From positions 62,001 to 126,000 of the forward strand of contig JOEL01000036.1 in the NCBI GenBank assembly GCA_000720995.1: a stretch of 64,000 nucleotides of DNA. Direction: 5' to 3'. This document shows, one piece after another, positions 18,471 through 27,383 of the stretch. A model generated the notes under the pieces. It made no database searches. It was not told the DNA's origin and saw only the letters and a list, made by a program, of their open reading frames with translations. Position numbers and translations under genes: made by a program. The DNA comes from Streptomyces celluloflavus. Its GTDB lineage: Bacteria > Actinomycetota > Actinomycetes > Streptomycetales > Streptomycetaceae. Each line of letters begins with the position of its first letter. Within the stretch, counting starts at the first letter, position 1.

Positions 18471-18845
18471 ACCGGCTACACCAACCCGTCACCGTCGAGG
18501 ACGAGTTGTCGTCCAGCCCGCTCACGAAGCCAGTCGCCCGAAGCGCGATGCCGATGCCCCCGGAGAATGCCGCATACGCTCCTCAGCCACCGCCCACACG
18601 TCCCACCCACCTCACTGCTGACCTGCCTCCAGATTGCGGATTACGGATTGAGGTATGCCGCAAGCCGCGCGCCGCACGCGGCTCGGCATGGTGATGGAAC
18701 AACGGTCTCCGTTAAACCTGACAGATGTCATACAGACCTAGGACCAAGGTAGTTCCAGGGGTGGATGGCCAGGCGTTGCCCCTCCGTGAGAATCAGAGCA
18801 ACGGAGATCATGCGCCTGACACGGGCCTGAACCGACGGAGCCAGC
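18471..18845. other. 375-bp intergenic stretch
   Basis: No supported gene or hairpin stands out. Small frames here lack ribosome binding sites and domain signals. Confidence 0.4.
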
Positions 18846-20150
18846 ATGTCCCTTGCCCATCCCAAGCGTCGCCGCATGCGACTCATCGGGACCACCACAG
18901 CCGTCCTTTTGGCGCTGGCGGTCCCCACCACTTCGGCCCTTCCCTCCCAGACCGCCTCCGGACGCCCCGGCACCACCGCAATTGCCGATTCCGCGCACCG
19001 AGCCAACCTCGATCCTTCGGCGCTTGCGGACACTCTCAAGGCGTTCCATGACGCGGGAATGTATGGCGCCTACTCGGCCGTCCGCGATGGCTCCGCGGAG
19101 TGGCAGGGAGCCGCAGGCGTCGCCGATGTCGACACCAGTCGCCCCGCCACACCCCTGATGCGACACCGGATCGGCAGCATCACGAAGACCTTCACGGCGG
19201 TCGCCGTGCTCCAGGAAGTCGGCAAGGGCCGAATCGACCTCGACGCGCCGATAGGGCGCTATCTTCCCGATCTCCTCCCCGGGGAGCGCGGCCGGGCCAT
19301 CACGGTCCGGATGTTGCTCAACCACACCAGCGGCATCGGCGACTACGGCACGGCAGTCTTCGCGACGCCGGAAAGCCTGGAAGACAACCGCTTCCACCAG
19401 TTCGCCCCGGTAGAACTGGCCCGGCTCGGCCTGAAATCAGCTCCGTTGGGCAATCCAGGCGCGGAACATCACTACGCCAACACCAACTACGTCATTGCCG
19501 GACTCCTGCTTCAGAAGGTCACCGGCGAGGCTCCGGAAAAGTACATCACCACACACGTCATCCGTAGGGCTGGCCTCACACATACATATTTCCCGAGCTC
19601 GCCGTACATCACCGGGCCACACGCCAAGATGTACGAGGCCGGATACGGAGGCTTCAACCCGCCCCGTGACTTCAGCGTCTACAACATGTCCTGGGCGGGC
19701 ACGGCCGGTTCACTGGTGTCGACGATGCCCGATCTGAACCGGTTCTACCGTCTGCTGCTGAGTGGCGGTCTCCTCGCCCCCGCCCAGTTGCAACAGATGA
19801 AGACCACCGTGCCGATCGAAGGCAGTATGGCGCGCTACGGCCTGGGGCTGTTCATGACGAAGACACCATGCGGAGAATTCTGGGGACACAACGGCCTCGT
19901 GCTCGGGGCCATGACCTGGTCCCTTTCCAGCCCGGACGGTCAGCGCCAGATATCCCTGGGGTTCAATCTGACGCGATATCAAAAACTGAACGGGAACAAC
20001 GCTCCCGAGCCCAGCCCCATCGACGCCGCCATGGACGTGCATGTGGCACAGGCGCTCTGCGGAACTGACGGAATTCCCCGGCCGGTGGAGCAACGTGCCC
20101 TCCCGCTGCCCGCCACCCAGCAGGACCTACCTCAGCCGGCACACCGCTAG
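18846..20150 (+). CDS. secreted serine hydrolase (beta-lactamase / DD-carboxypeptidase class C fold)
   Basis: A 434-residue exported penicillin-binding-fold enzyme. The signal peptide ends near residue 31-40. The SxxK motif is SITK (Ser111, Lys114), the second motif YAN is at 210-212 and the third is HNG in FWGHNGLVLG. The layout resembles the Streptomyces R61 D-Ala-D-Ala carboxypeptidase and related esterases. It would act outside the cell on peptidoglycan stem peptides or small esters; the sequence does not tell which. ATG 18846 has GGAG 6 bases upstream; the ATG at 18876 is also possible. The last 30 residues are Pro/Gln-rich. Confidence 0.9.
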   Translation: MSLAHPKRRRMRLIGTTTAVLLALAVPTTSALPSQTASGRPGTTAIADSAHRANLDPSALADTLKAFHDAGMYGAYSAVRDGSAEWQGAAGVADVDTSRPATPLMRHRIGSITKTFTAVAVLQEVGKGRIDLDAPIGRYLPDLLPGERGRAITVRMLLNHTSGIGDYGTAVFATPESLEDNRFHQFAPVELARLGLKSAPLGNPGAEHHYANTNYVIAGLLLQKVTGEAPEKYITTHVIRRAGLTHTYFPSSPYITGPHAKMYEAGYGGFNPPRDFSVYNMSWAGTAGSLVSTMPDLNRFYRLLLSGGLLAPAQLQQMKTTVPIEGSMARYGLGLFMTKTPCGEFWGHNGLVLGAMTWSLSSPDGQRQISLGFNLTRYQKLNGNNAPEPSPIDAAMDVHVAQALCGTDGIPRPVEQRALPLPATQQDLPQPAHR

Positions 20151-20462
20151 AGCTTTGCGGGGATTCCTGGGGAGAAAGCTCCCGTTCTGACATCTGGGTG
20201 CGCACCGTCTGTCCAGGCTCCATGCTCAGGCATTCGGCCCCACGCCGATGAGACGGTGGTGGCTGGCGCCGGAATTCCGCCTGGCCCGTCGCACACCGCA
20301 CACCGCACACCGCAGGATGCGAACCCAGGGAACGGAGAAGGACCGAATAGAAGAGGTCAGAAACAAGAGATCGTCAGCCCGATCGATGACGTCGACCACA
20401 AGATGCCCGACCACCCGACAGCAGCCCTCCCCATCCCCCACAAGAGTCACGCAGGTGAAAGC

Positions 20463-21422
20463 ATGATCGGCGTGACTCGCATACTCACTCGGCGCGATCT
20501 GCTCGCCGTACTCGACCCCAGCACCTGCCTCCAGGCACTCCGCGACGGATTTCACCACGCCCCGAGCGGGACAACTCCGGGACAGCGGGTACGTACCGAT
20601 CTTCCCTTTCCGGGCACGGCCACGGCGCTGCTCCCCGGCCTGCTACCGGGTATCCATGCCTACACCGTGAAGGTCAACGCGAAGTTCCCCGGCGCTCGCC
20701 CGGCGCTGCGCGGCGTCATCTGCCTGCACAGTGGCCGGGACGGCGAGCTGCTCGCTCTACTCGACTCCGCCACCGTCACGGCCTGGCGCACCGGTCTGGC
20801 AGCCGCTCTCGGCACCGATCGACTCGCTGCACCCGACCCACACGGTGTTGCGGCGCTGGGCGTCATCGGGGCCGGCGCACAGGCGGAACTCACCCTCCTC
20901 GGCCTGCGCGAACTGCGCCGCTGGGGCGAACTGACCGTGTACGACACCGACCCGCAGCGCGCTGCCGCCTTCGCCGCGCGGCATGGTGGCCGCACCGCCG
21001 ACTCCGCCGCCGAAGTCGCCGCCCACGCGACGATCGTCCTGATGGCCACCTGGTCCCGCACTCCTCTCCTCGGGCTTGCCGATGTGCGCCCCGGCCATCA
21101 CCTGACCAGCCTCGGCGCCGACGAACCCGGAAAGCAGGAGCTGGCTGCTGATCTCCTGGACGCGGCGCTGCTCACCGTCGACGACCGTATTCTGGCGGCC
21201 GCCACCGGCGCGCTCGCGAACGCCGGGCTGCCTGCCGAGGCCGCCGACGCCACCCTCGGCGAGATCCTCCGCCACGAGCACCCCGGCAGGATTCAGCCCG
21301 AGGACATCACCGTGTACGCCCCGGTGGGCCTGCCCTGGCAAGACCTCGCCCTCGCCTGGATCGCCTATCAGGAAGCCGAACGCCGAGCCGTCGGAACCAC
21401 CGTCGACCTGCTCCTTGAGTGA
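20463..21422 (+). CDS. ornithine cyclodeaminase / mu-crystallin family protein
   Basis: A 319-residue NAD(P)-binding protein of the OCD/mu-crystallin family. The substrate half has VKVNAKFPGARPALRGVI, with the Lys expected to contact the carboxylate. The Rossmann motif is GVIGAGAQAELTLLGLRELR, followed by VYDTDPQRA. Members include ornithine cyclodeaminase, alanine dehydrogenase (archaeal type), ketimine reductases and siderophore amino-acid synthases, so the exact reaction is open. ATG 20463 follows GGTGAAAG. The gap 20151-20462 before it shows no other gene. No amino-acid or siderophore genes are adjacent. Confidence 0.88.
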   Translation: MIGVTRILTRRDLLAVLDPSTCLQALRDGFHHAPSGTTPGQRVRTDLPFPGTATALLPGLLPGIHAYTVKVNAKFPGARPALRGVICLHSGRDGELLALLDSATVTAWRTGLAAALGTDRLAAPDPHGVAALGVIGAGAQAELTLLGLRELRRWGELTVYDTDPQRAAAFAARHGGRTADSAAEVAAHATIVLMATWSRTPLLGLADVRPGHHLTSLGADEPGKQELAADLLDAALLTVDDRILAAATGALANAGLPAEAADATLGEILRHEHPGRIQPEDITVYAPVGLPWQDLALAWIAYQEAERRAVGTTVDLLLE

Positions 21423-21815
21423 CAAGCTCGCCATCACGAGCCCGGACGGGCAACTGCTTCCGAGGCACCGGTCCCCCGGCGGAGCCGCCGTTCCCAGCAG
21501 CGCAAACACCAGCGTGCAGATCGGGCTCAGTCTGGTACCAGGATCGGGCACACATCGGCCACCGCAAAAGCGCGGGTAGCCGATAAAAGTTGGCCTTCAG
21601 CGACGGCTGATCCCCCGCGTACCGGACCAACCACACCACCCGGCACTTTGGTCTCCGTCGGCGCCTCCAAGTAAACGTCCGGCAGCAGCGGCAATGCGCA
21701 CTGCCCCCACACCGCACAGCCCCTAGGCCGGGGAAAACCCAATTCCGGCGGCGGCAAACAACAGACGGCAGGGATTCTCCGGGGTTCGGAGCCCACGCGA
21801 GACGTAATCCATACA
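21423..21815. other. 393-bp gap between convergent genes
   Basis: No supported gene. It separates the OCD-family gene and the phosphatase gene, which converge, and should hold their terminators; I could not pick a clean hairpin. Confidence 0.4.
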
Positions 21816-23072
21816 TCAGTTCAAGCGAGGCGAGTCGCTTGGCAACCGGCGGATGGCGACGGCTGCGGCGTCGTCGCCCAGTCGGCCGTGCGTATGCGCC
21901 AGCAAGTCTTCGCGCAGGCGCCGCAATGCGTGCTTCGGACTGCTCGCGCTCCAAGCGGCGGCGCGTTCTGCGAGCGGGTAGAACGTGCCGTTGCGGTCGC
22001 GAGCTTCGATCACGCCGTCGGTATAGAGGAGAAGCAGGTCACCGGCTTCGAAAGGAAATGCCTCAACCTCGTAGTCAGGGGCACCGGGGAGGCCACCGAG
22101 GCCGATGGGAAGGGAGATTCGTTTGGGGTGCAGAGTGGTGGCACGTCCGTCACGGAGGAGCAGCGCGGGCGGGTGGCCACACGTGATGGTGTGAAACACG
22201 GGCCGGTGATCGGGGATGTCGAGCAAGGAAACGGTCGCGAAGGTCTCATCGCTGCCAATGTCCAGGTCGAAGCCGGTTTCGGTGCCGGTACCAGCACCGA
22301 TGTCTGTGTAGGCGTCATTGCCTGCGCCGATGTCGATGTCCGGAGCGGGGGCGGAGACATGGGTGGGACCGGGGGCGGGAGCGGGTTCCGGAGCGGTATG
22401 CCATTGGGCGCCGTCCCAGCGGATGGCGCCGTCGAGGTGGCGGGCGAGGTTGGGAAGGGTGGCCTGACGGTGGGCCGCCGCGTGGAAGGCGCCGAGGATG
22501 AGGGCGGCGTGGCTGTAGGCCGGCAGGCCCTTGCCTCGTACATCGCCGATGATCAAGCGGGTGCTGCGCGTGGTACGTGCCGCGGCGAAGAGGTCGCCGC
22601 CCATCTCCGCTTCCTCCTCGGCCGCGAGGTAGAGGGTGGCGATCTCCAGATCGGCGCTCCGCCGCGGCAACGGGCGTAGCAGGACCTGCTGCGCGACGGC
22701 GGCCACCGACCGGCTCTGCGTCAGGCGCCGCTCGTCGCGATCGCGTAGGGCGGTGAAGAGCACGACAAGAGCGGAGACGATCACCAGCGCCGCGATCTGG
22801 GCCTGGAGGTTCTCGGTGATCAGCTCATTGCGCAGAGTGCCGATGAACAGCAGGGCGGCGGCCGCCAGCACACCGATCCCTGCCGTGAGGAAGGGGCCAG
22901 CGAAGGCTGCCGTGAGGGCGGGTGCCGCGACGAGGAGCGGCCCCAGATGGATATCGGGCGGGGCCAGGACATCGACCGCGCAGACCGCGACGATGAGACC
23001 GAGCGGAATCAGCACCAGGACCTGAGCCAGTTCCCGCCCTCTCCGCAGATTGCTCAGTCGTCGAATGGGCAT
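21816..23072 (-). CDS. membrane-anchored SpoIIE/RsbU-type PP2C phosphatase
   Basis: A 418-residue protein. Residues 15-115 hold four hydrophobic segments forming an N-terminal membrane domain, then a short RDRDERRL coil leads into the phosphatase. Motifs of the SpoIIE family are EMGGDLF, IIGDVRGKGLPA, TITCGHPPALLL, LLLYTDGVIEARD and GDDAAAVAI. Such enzymes dephosphorylate anti-anti-sigma factors and so release a stress sigma factor. The domain is interrupted at about residues 235-280 by a low-complexity insert of DIGAG/DIDIG-type repeats, in a loop before ETFATVSLLDI. The common GGDWYD is GGDLFA here, so one acidic residue is missing. No ribosome binding site is clear for ATG 23072. Confidence 0.88.
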   Translation of the reverse strand: MPIRRLSNLRRGRELAQVLVLIPLGLIVAVCAVDVLAPPDIHLGPLLVAAPALTAAFAGPFLTAGIGVLAAAALLFIGTLRNELITENLQAQIAALVIVSALVVLFTALRDRDERRLTQSRSVAAVAQQVLLRPLPRRSADLEIATLYLAAEEEAEMGGDLFAAARTTRSTRLIIGDVRGKGLPAYSHAALILGAFHAAAHRQATLPNLARHLDGAIRWDGAQWHTAPEPAPAPGPTHVSAPAPDIDIGAGNDAYTDIGAGTGTETGFDLDIGSDETFATVSLLDIPDHRPVFHTITCGHPPALLLRDGRATTLHPKRISLPIGLGGLPGAPDYEVEAFPFEAGDLLLLYTDGVIEARDRNGTFYPLAERAAAWSASSPKHALRRLREDLLAHTHGRLGDDAAAVAIRRLPSDSPRLN

Positions 23073-23738
23073 GCGCCATGTTTACATCCAGGTGCCCGGA
23101 ATGCCCGTATCAGGCATCGGTCAGCCGTCACTCCCCGGGATAGATGGCGCACGCACGGACGACCACGCGTTCACGACCAGCCGGGACGGCCGGCCGGTCG
23201 CCGTGGGACGTGGTGTCAGCACTGCGGCGCGTGAACTCTGCCATCAGACGACGGGGCACGTCCGGAAGCACAGGGCCTCGCTGCGGGCGCTGACGCATAT
23301 CGCGCCGCGGCACACCGCTCGGCGCAGGGCCGTGACGATGGGGCAGAAGTTGTCGATACCTGCGTGAAAGGTGCCGGAGCTGTACTCGTCCCGTTCGAAG
23401 GCGGTGACGAGGAGGAAATCGATGCGCTCCAGCACCAGGACCTCGATCGCCTTCACAGTCAGGGCTATGTCGGCGCCAGCCGGAGGCGAAGCCGAACGAT
23501 ATCCGTGGGGGCGTCCGCCAGTAGGTGTCGGAACTGGGCGGTGGCGGCAGGGCTGGGACGGTTCGCCCGATCACGGAGATCTGGTCTCTACGCTTCCGCG
23601 GTCGGCCACCACCGTGACGGGAAATCCGACCACACATCAGGTGCGTTACGGTGCTGAGGCGTTGAGCCTCGCTCAGCACACCAGCACCACGCGATTGGCA
23701 CGGCTGGTCCATCGTCACGAGCGTAAGAGGGAGCCTTC
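23073..23738. other. 666-bp gap with possible relic
   Basis: No gene is secure. A minus-strand frame at 23244-23456 has strong G/C third-position bias, listed separately. The rest has no recognisable signal. Confidence 0.4.
23244..23456 (-). CDS. possible small or decayed CDS
   Basis: GTG at 23456 opens a 70-codon frame with about 85-90 percent G/C at third positions, which looks coding rather than shadow. The coding signal seems to run on upstream in another frame (QFRHLLADAPTDIVRLRLR), which suggests a frameshifted remnant. No domain recognised and no ribosome binding site. Confidence 0.3.
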   Translation of the reverse strand: MKAIEVLVLERIDFLLVTAFERDEYSSGTFHAGIDNFCPIVTALRRAVCRGAICVSARSEALCFRTCPVV

Positions 23739-24578
23739 ATGCCCGAGCTGGAACTCTCGGCGGGAACCATCGACTACCAGGACACCGGTGGTGACGGCCC
23801 CGTGGTCGTTCTGCTGCACGGCGTCGCCATGGACGGTTCGCTCTGGCGCCACGTCGTCGCCGGGCTGCGGGACGACTTCCGCTGCGTCGTCCCCACCCTC
23901 CCGCTCGGCGGCCACCGCCGGCCGATGCGCCCGGACGCCGACCTGTCGATCCTCGGCGTCGCCCGGCTGGTGGACGAGTTCCTCGGGCGGCTCGATCTCA
24001 GCGATGTCACGCTGGTGCTCAACGACTGGGGCGGTGCACAGAGCCTTGTCGCCGACGGCCGCACGGCCCGCATCGGCCGACTCGTCATCACCTCCTGCGA
24101 AGCCTTCGACAACTACCCGCCCGGCCTGCCGGGCAGCAACCTGGTCACCTCCGCCAGGCTGCCCGGCGGCCTGGCCCTGGCCTTCAATCTGCTCCGCCTG
24201 AAGCCCATGCGCCGACTCCCGGTGACCTGGGGCTGGATGACCAAGCGGCCGGTACCGCCCGAAATCATGGACGCTTGGTTCCGGCCCCTGGTCAGCTCCG
24301 CCGAGGTACGTCGCGACCTGCGCAAATACGTCCTCAGCACCCCGCCTGAGGCCGAGCTGCTCACCTGGTCCGAGGCGCTTCGTACCTTCGACCGTCCCGC
24401 CCTTGTCGCCTGGGCCACCGAGGACCGCGTAATGCCTCCCTCTCACGGCCGCCGCCTCGCCGAGCTACTGCCGCAGGCCAAGCTCGTCGAGATCGCCGAC
24501 AGCTACACCCTCATCCCTGAAGACCAGCCGGCCGTTCTCACCGCCCACCTGCGGGACTTCCTCGACGGCCCGTCGTGA
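23739..24578 (+). CDS. haloalkane-dehalogenase-like alpha/beta hydrolase
   Basis: A 279-residue alpha/beta hydrolase. After VVLLHGVAMDGSLWRHVV the nucleophile elbow is NDWGGAQS, with Asp instead of Ser, as in haloalkane dehalogenases. The position where the catalytic His normally sits near the C-terminus reads DSYTLIPEDQP, with Tyr in place of His. I see no other His that fits, so either the family works without it or the protein is not a classical dehalogenase. ATG 23739 is preceded by a GAGGG-type ribosome binding site. A very strong terminator begins at the stop codon. Confidence 0.82.
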   Translation: MPELELSAGTIDYQDTGGDGPVVVLLHGVAMDGSLWRHVVAGLRDDFRCVVPTLPLGGHRRPMRPDADLSILGVARLVDEFLGRLDLSDVTLVLNDWGGAQSLVADGRTARIGRLVITSCEAFDNYPPGLPGSNLVTSARLPGGLALAFNLLRLKPMRRLPVTWGWMTKRPVPPEIMDAWFRPLVSSAEVRRDLRKYVLSTPPEAELLTWSEALRTFDRPALVAWATEDRVMPPSHGRRLAELLPQAKLVEIADSYTLIPEDQPAVLTAHLRDFLDGPS

Positions 24579-24632
24579 GGCACCGAGAGCCCCTTCAGGT
24601 CGACGAAGCCGAAGGGTCTCTCGGTGCCTCAC
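24575..24632 (+). terminator. strong hairpin terminator
   Basis: GTGAGGCACCGAGAG (24575-24589) is the exact complement of 24618-24632. The stem extends inward to 22 positions with one mismatch and a 14-base loop. It overlaps the TGA of the hydrolase gene. There is no T-run, as is common in Streptomyces. Confidence 0.85.
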
Positions 24633-24700
24633 GGCCGCGGATATTTCACAAGCTCATTTCTCAGTACGCGAGCCAAGGCGCTTCCTCCGTCTGCCCTCGT

Positions 24701-25000
24701 CTAAGCGGTGGTCTCGGAGTGCGGCCGGCGCCATGACACGGCGGGATGGTCCGGATGGACCTCCGGACCATCCCGTACCTCGCGAGGCACCACTCGGAAG
24801 CGCTCGCCGCTCAGTCGCCACAGCGGCGGGTCGAGGAGCCAGACCAGGTCTTGTACCGGGACGCGCCGCAGCAGGAGATCCAGTCGCCACAGCTCATCGA
24901 TACGCCATGGCACGAGTGGCAGCGCCTCCTTGAGGGCCAATGGCATCGACGCGATCAGGGCGTCACTGGACGCCGGCGGCGCCGCTCGGTCCGTCCCCAT
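24701..25000 (-). CDS. hypothetical small protein
   Basis: A 99-residue protein rich in Leu, Trp and Arg (VPWRIDELWRLDLLLRR, LVWLLDPPLWRLSGE), with no signal peptide or Cys motif. ATG 25000 follows GGGGAGG at short spacing, and codon use is coding-like. The Trp/Leu pattern resembles short Streptomyces proteins of unknown function, but I cannot name a family. It is divergent from the hydrolase at 25117. Confidence 0.6.
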   Translation of the reverse strand: MGTDRAAPPASSDALIASMPLALKEALPLVPWRIDELWRLDLLLRRVPVQDLVWLLDPPLWRLSGERFRVVPREVRDGPEVHPDHPAVSWRRPHSETTA

Positions 25001-25116
25001 GGCCTCCCCTTCCCGTTCGTCGAGTTAGTGCCGCATCAGCCAACGTTTGCCCTTATGAGGCCGGGCTGTTCACTCCTGGGATGATTTCCGATACGTGTCC
25101 ACCATGAGGGGGTCCA

Positions 25117-25986
25117 GTGGAGATCATCGAGCACGCGGTTAATGCGCACTGCGAGGGCGTGATGGTGGAGCCCGTCGGGGGCAGCACGGTGGGCGTGCTG
25201 GTGTTGGCTGGTTCGAGTGGCCGCGTCGAAACCGACCGCTGCCGCCTGTTCGCACGTACCGGGATGACCGCCCTGTCGATCCGATGGTTTGGCGGCGAAG
25301 GGCAGCCTGCGGGAATCTGCGAGATTCCGCTGGAGATCTTCAGCACCGCGATCGGTCTACTCCGGGCCAACGGGGTGGAGAGGACAGGTGTGCTCGGGGT
25401 GTCCAAGGGCGCCGAAGCTGCCCTGCTCCTCGCCATCCATGATCCGCGTGTTGCTGCGGTGGTCGCGTTGTCGCCCACCTCCGTGGTCTGGGCGAACGTT
25501 GGCCCCGGTTCCGACGGGAAGACCTACCCCTATCGCTCGTCGTGGACGTGGAGGGAGGAGCCTGTCCCGTTCGTCTCCTACGACGACAGATGGGCTCCCA
25601 CGGAAGCGCAGGGGGAGCCCACTGCCTACCGAACGCTCTACGAGCGCAGCCGGCAGACCTTTGACGAGGCGGCGAGGCAGGCCGTGATCCCGATCGAGCA
25701 GTCCACCGCCGAGATTCTGCTCGTGGCGGGTGGTGACGATGAAATGTGGCCGTCGATGGTGTTCGCGCAGGAGTTGGCGTCACGCCGCGCTTCGGCGGGT
25801 CGCACTGCCAAGGTCATCAGCGCGGCCGCCGCCGGGCATCGCCCGCGGTTGCCAGGGGAAGGGCCGGCCGCTTCTTCCCACCGGTTCCGCTACGGCGGCA
25901 CTGCCGCGGCCGACGCCGACCTCGGTGCGAAGGCATGGCCTGACATCGTGGGCGTGCTCGCAGGACCTGTTGTCCTGGGGAGCTGA
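25117..25986 (+). CDS. acyl-CoA thioesterase/BAAT C-terminal-type hydrolase
   Basis: A 289-residue alpha/beta hydrolase of the BAAT_C/dienelactone-hydrolase-like group. LVLAGSSGRVETDRCRLFA and ALSIRWFGGEG begin the fold, GVSKGAEAAL holds the nucleophile Ser, GGDDEMWPS the acid and GHRPRLPGE the His. It lacks the N-terminal bile-acid-CoA domain of the animal enzymes. GTG 25117 is preceded by GAGGGGG. The reaction is likely ester or thioester hydrolysis or acyl transfer; substrate unknown. Confidence 0.87.
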   Translation: MEIIEHAVNAHCEGVMVEPVGGSTVGVLVLAGSSGRVETDRCRLFARTGMTALSIRWFGGEGQPAGICEIPLEIFSTAIGLLRANGVERTGVLGVSKGAEAALLLAIHDPRVAAVVALSPTSVVWANVGPGSDGKTYPYRSSWTWREEPVPFVSYDDRWAPTEAQGEPTAYRTLYERSRQTFDEAARQAVIPIEQSTAEILLVAGGDDEMWPSMVFAQELASRRASAGRTAKVISAAAAGHRPRLPGEGPAASSHRFRYGGTAAADADLGAKAWPDIVGVLAGPVVLGS

Positions 25987-26013
25987 TCAGGCCGACCTGA
26001 TGTCAGGCAACGT

Positions 26014-26220
26014 TCACCTTGGCCACGACCTGGCGGAGGCGCTCGTCAGCGGGTGTTTGTTCCGCCAGATGATGTATCGGCGGATCATGCTGCCCTGAGC
26101 CTTGTGGCTGGGGAGGTCGGGGCCACCGAGGGCGAAGTAACGCAGGGCGGCGAACTGGGCCTCGATGCGGTTGAGCCAGGAGTTGTTGGTCGGGGTGCAG
26201 GCGATCTCTACGTTGTTCGC
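26014..26220 (-). pseudogene. IS630-family transposase C-terminal remnant
   Basis: Only the last ~68 residues remain: NNVEIACTPTNNSWLNRIEA then QFAALRYFALGG and MIRRYIIWRNKH, the typical C-terminus of IS630/Tc1-mariner transposases including the final acidic residue of the DDE site in RIEAQF. Similarity starts abruptly at 26220, and upstream sequence is unrelated. No inverted repeats or intact copy are nearby. It marks an old insertion. Confidence 0.85.
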
Positions 26221-26835
26221 CGCCACCCGTCCCAGGATTCGCAGGCCACAGGCTCTGCCGCACCCAGCCATTGCCGAACTTGGGTAGTTCATTGCCCCTC
26301 GCTCTGCTGCTCCCGCACTCGGGAATCGAGGGCAAGCGATGCAGCCTGCCCGCGCGGACCCGTACGCCCCGCGCCAGCCGAGCAATGCACGGCGGCCCGT
26401 GACGAGGCGATCCCCGGCCAGCCACCGTCGCCGCAGGTCGGGCGACTATGCACCGCACGCCCGCCGGACGGACCGATCGCGTACCCCAGAAAGGGCGCAG
26501 ACGGGGAGGACGACGCGGACGGCATCGCGCGGATGCGACTGCACGGCGCCGCTGCGGCCAGCACACGGGTACGTACCACCCCAGGAACTACTTCGCTGGG
26601 GCCGGAACCCGACTCCGACCACCCGGATGCAGCGCAGTTCGACATCGTCATGCGGAACTCACAGCGCACCAAGCACACCTGCATCACAGTGCGGCGGCCC
26701 ACCCCCGCACGCCCCGCAAAGGTGCTCCACTCACTGCGCGTGCGCTTCGCCTGGCCATCGCCCACCCGAGCCCCCTACAGAGCCTCGCGGGCGCATCGCA
26801 GGGGGCACCGTCGCGGACGCACAACAAACGGCCCT
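26221..26835. other. 615-bp degenerate stretch
   Basis: No gene is supported. Third-position bias is mixed in every frame, which suits decayed DNA around the transposase remnant. Confidence 0.4.
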
Positions 26836-27246
26836 CTACTCGATGACGAGTTCGACGTCGATGTTGCCGCGGGTGGCCTTCGAGTACGGGCAGTACTGGT
26901 GGGTGGCCTCGACGAGCTGCCGGCCGGTGTCGCCGGCGAGGTTGTCCGGGAGTTCCACCCGCATGACGACGGCCAGGCCGAAGCCCGTGTCGTCCTTGCC
27001 GATGGAGACCTCGGCAGTCACCGAGACGTCCTTGGTGTCGATCTTCATCTGGCGTCCCACATTGCCCATCGCACTGGCGAAGCAAGCCGCGTACCCAGCG
27101 GCGAAGAGCTGCTCCGGATTGGTGCCCGCGCCGTTGCCTCCGAGCTCCGGGGGCATGGCCAGGGCGAGATCGATCTTGCCGTCCGAGCTGACGGCCCGGC
27201 CCTCGCGGCCGTTTGCGGTGGCGACAGCGGTGTACAGCGCGTCCAT
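26836..27246 (-). CDS. ohr: organic hydroperoxide resistance protein
   Basis: A 136-residue Ohr, a cytosolic thiol peroxidase that reduces organic and fatty-acid hydroperoxides using dihydrolipoyl or related dithiols. Reactive Cys55 (GYAACFASAM) and resolving Cys119 (HQYCPYSKATRGN) are both present. ATG 27246 follows AAGGGGAA; an earlier ATG at 27309 overlaps the operator region and is unlikely. Divergent from ohrR with three palindromes between them, the classic ohr/ohrR arrangement. Confidence 0.96.
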   Translation of the reverse strand: MDALYTAVATANGREGRAVSSDGKIDLALAMPPELGGNGAGTNPEQLFAAGYAACFASAMGNVGRQMKIDTKDVSVTAEVSIGKDDTGFGLAVVMRVELPDNLAGDTGRQLVEATHQYCPYSKATRGNIDVELVIE

Positions 27247-27316
27247 CACGGTTCCCCTTCGATAGCCCGGCGGCCGCTCCCGACCGCCCGATGGCCACAA
27301 CGATGGCACATATCCG

Positions 27317-27359
27317 AGTTGCGGGCAACTAGATTGTGCACAATCAAATTATGCGCAAT
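27317..27359. promoter_or_regulatory. OhrR operator cluster
   Basis: Three dyads lie in line: AGTTGCGGGCAACT (27317-27330), the perfect palindrome GATTGTGCACAATC (27332-27345) and the imperfect ATTATGCGCAAT (27348-27359). TTGTGCACAA-like boxes are known OhrR sites. The spacing of about 15 bp puts them on nearly successive faces, so more than one dimer may bind. Confidence 0.75.
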
Positions 27360-27383
27360 GGGCTAACGGGTTAGTGTGGAGCC

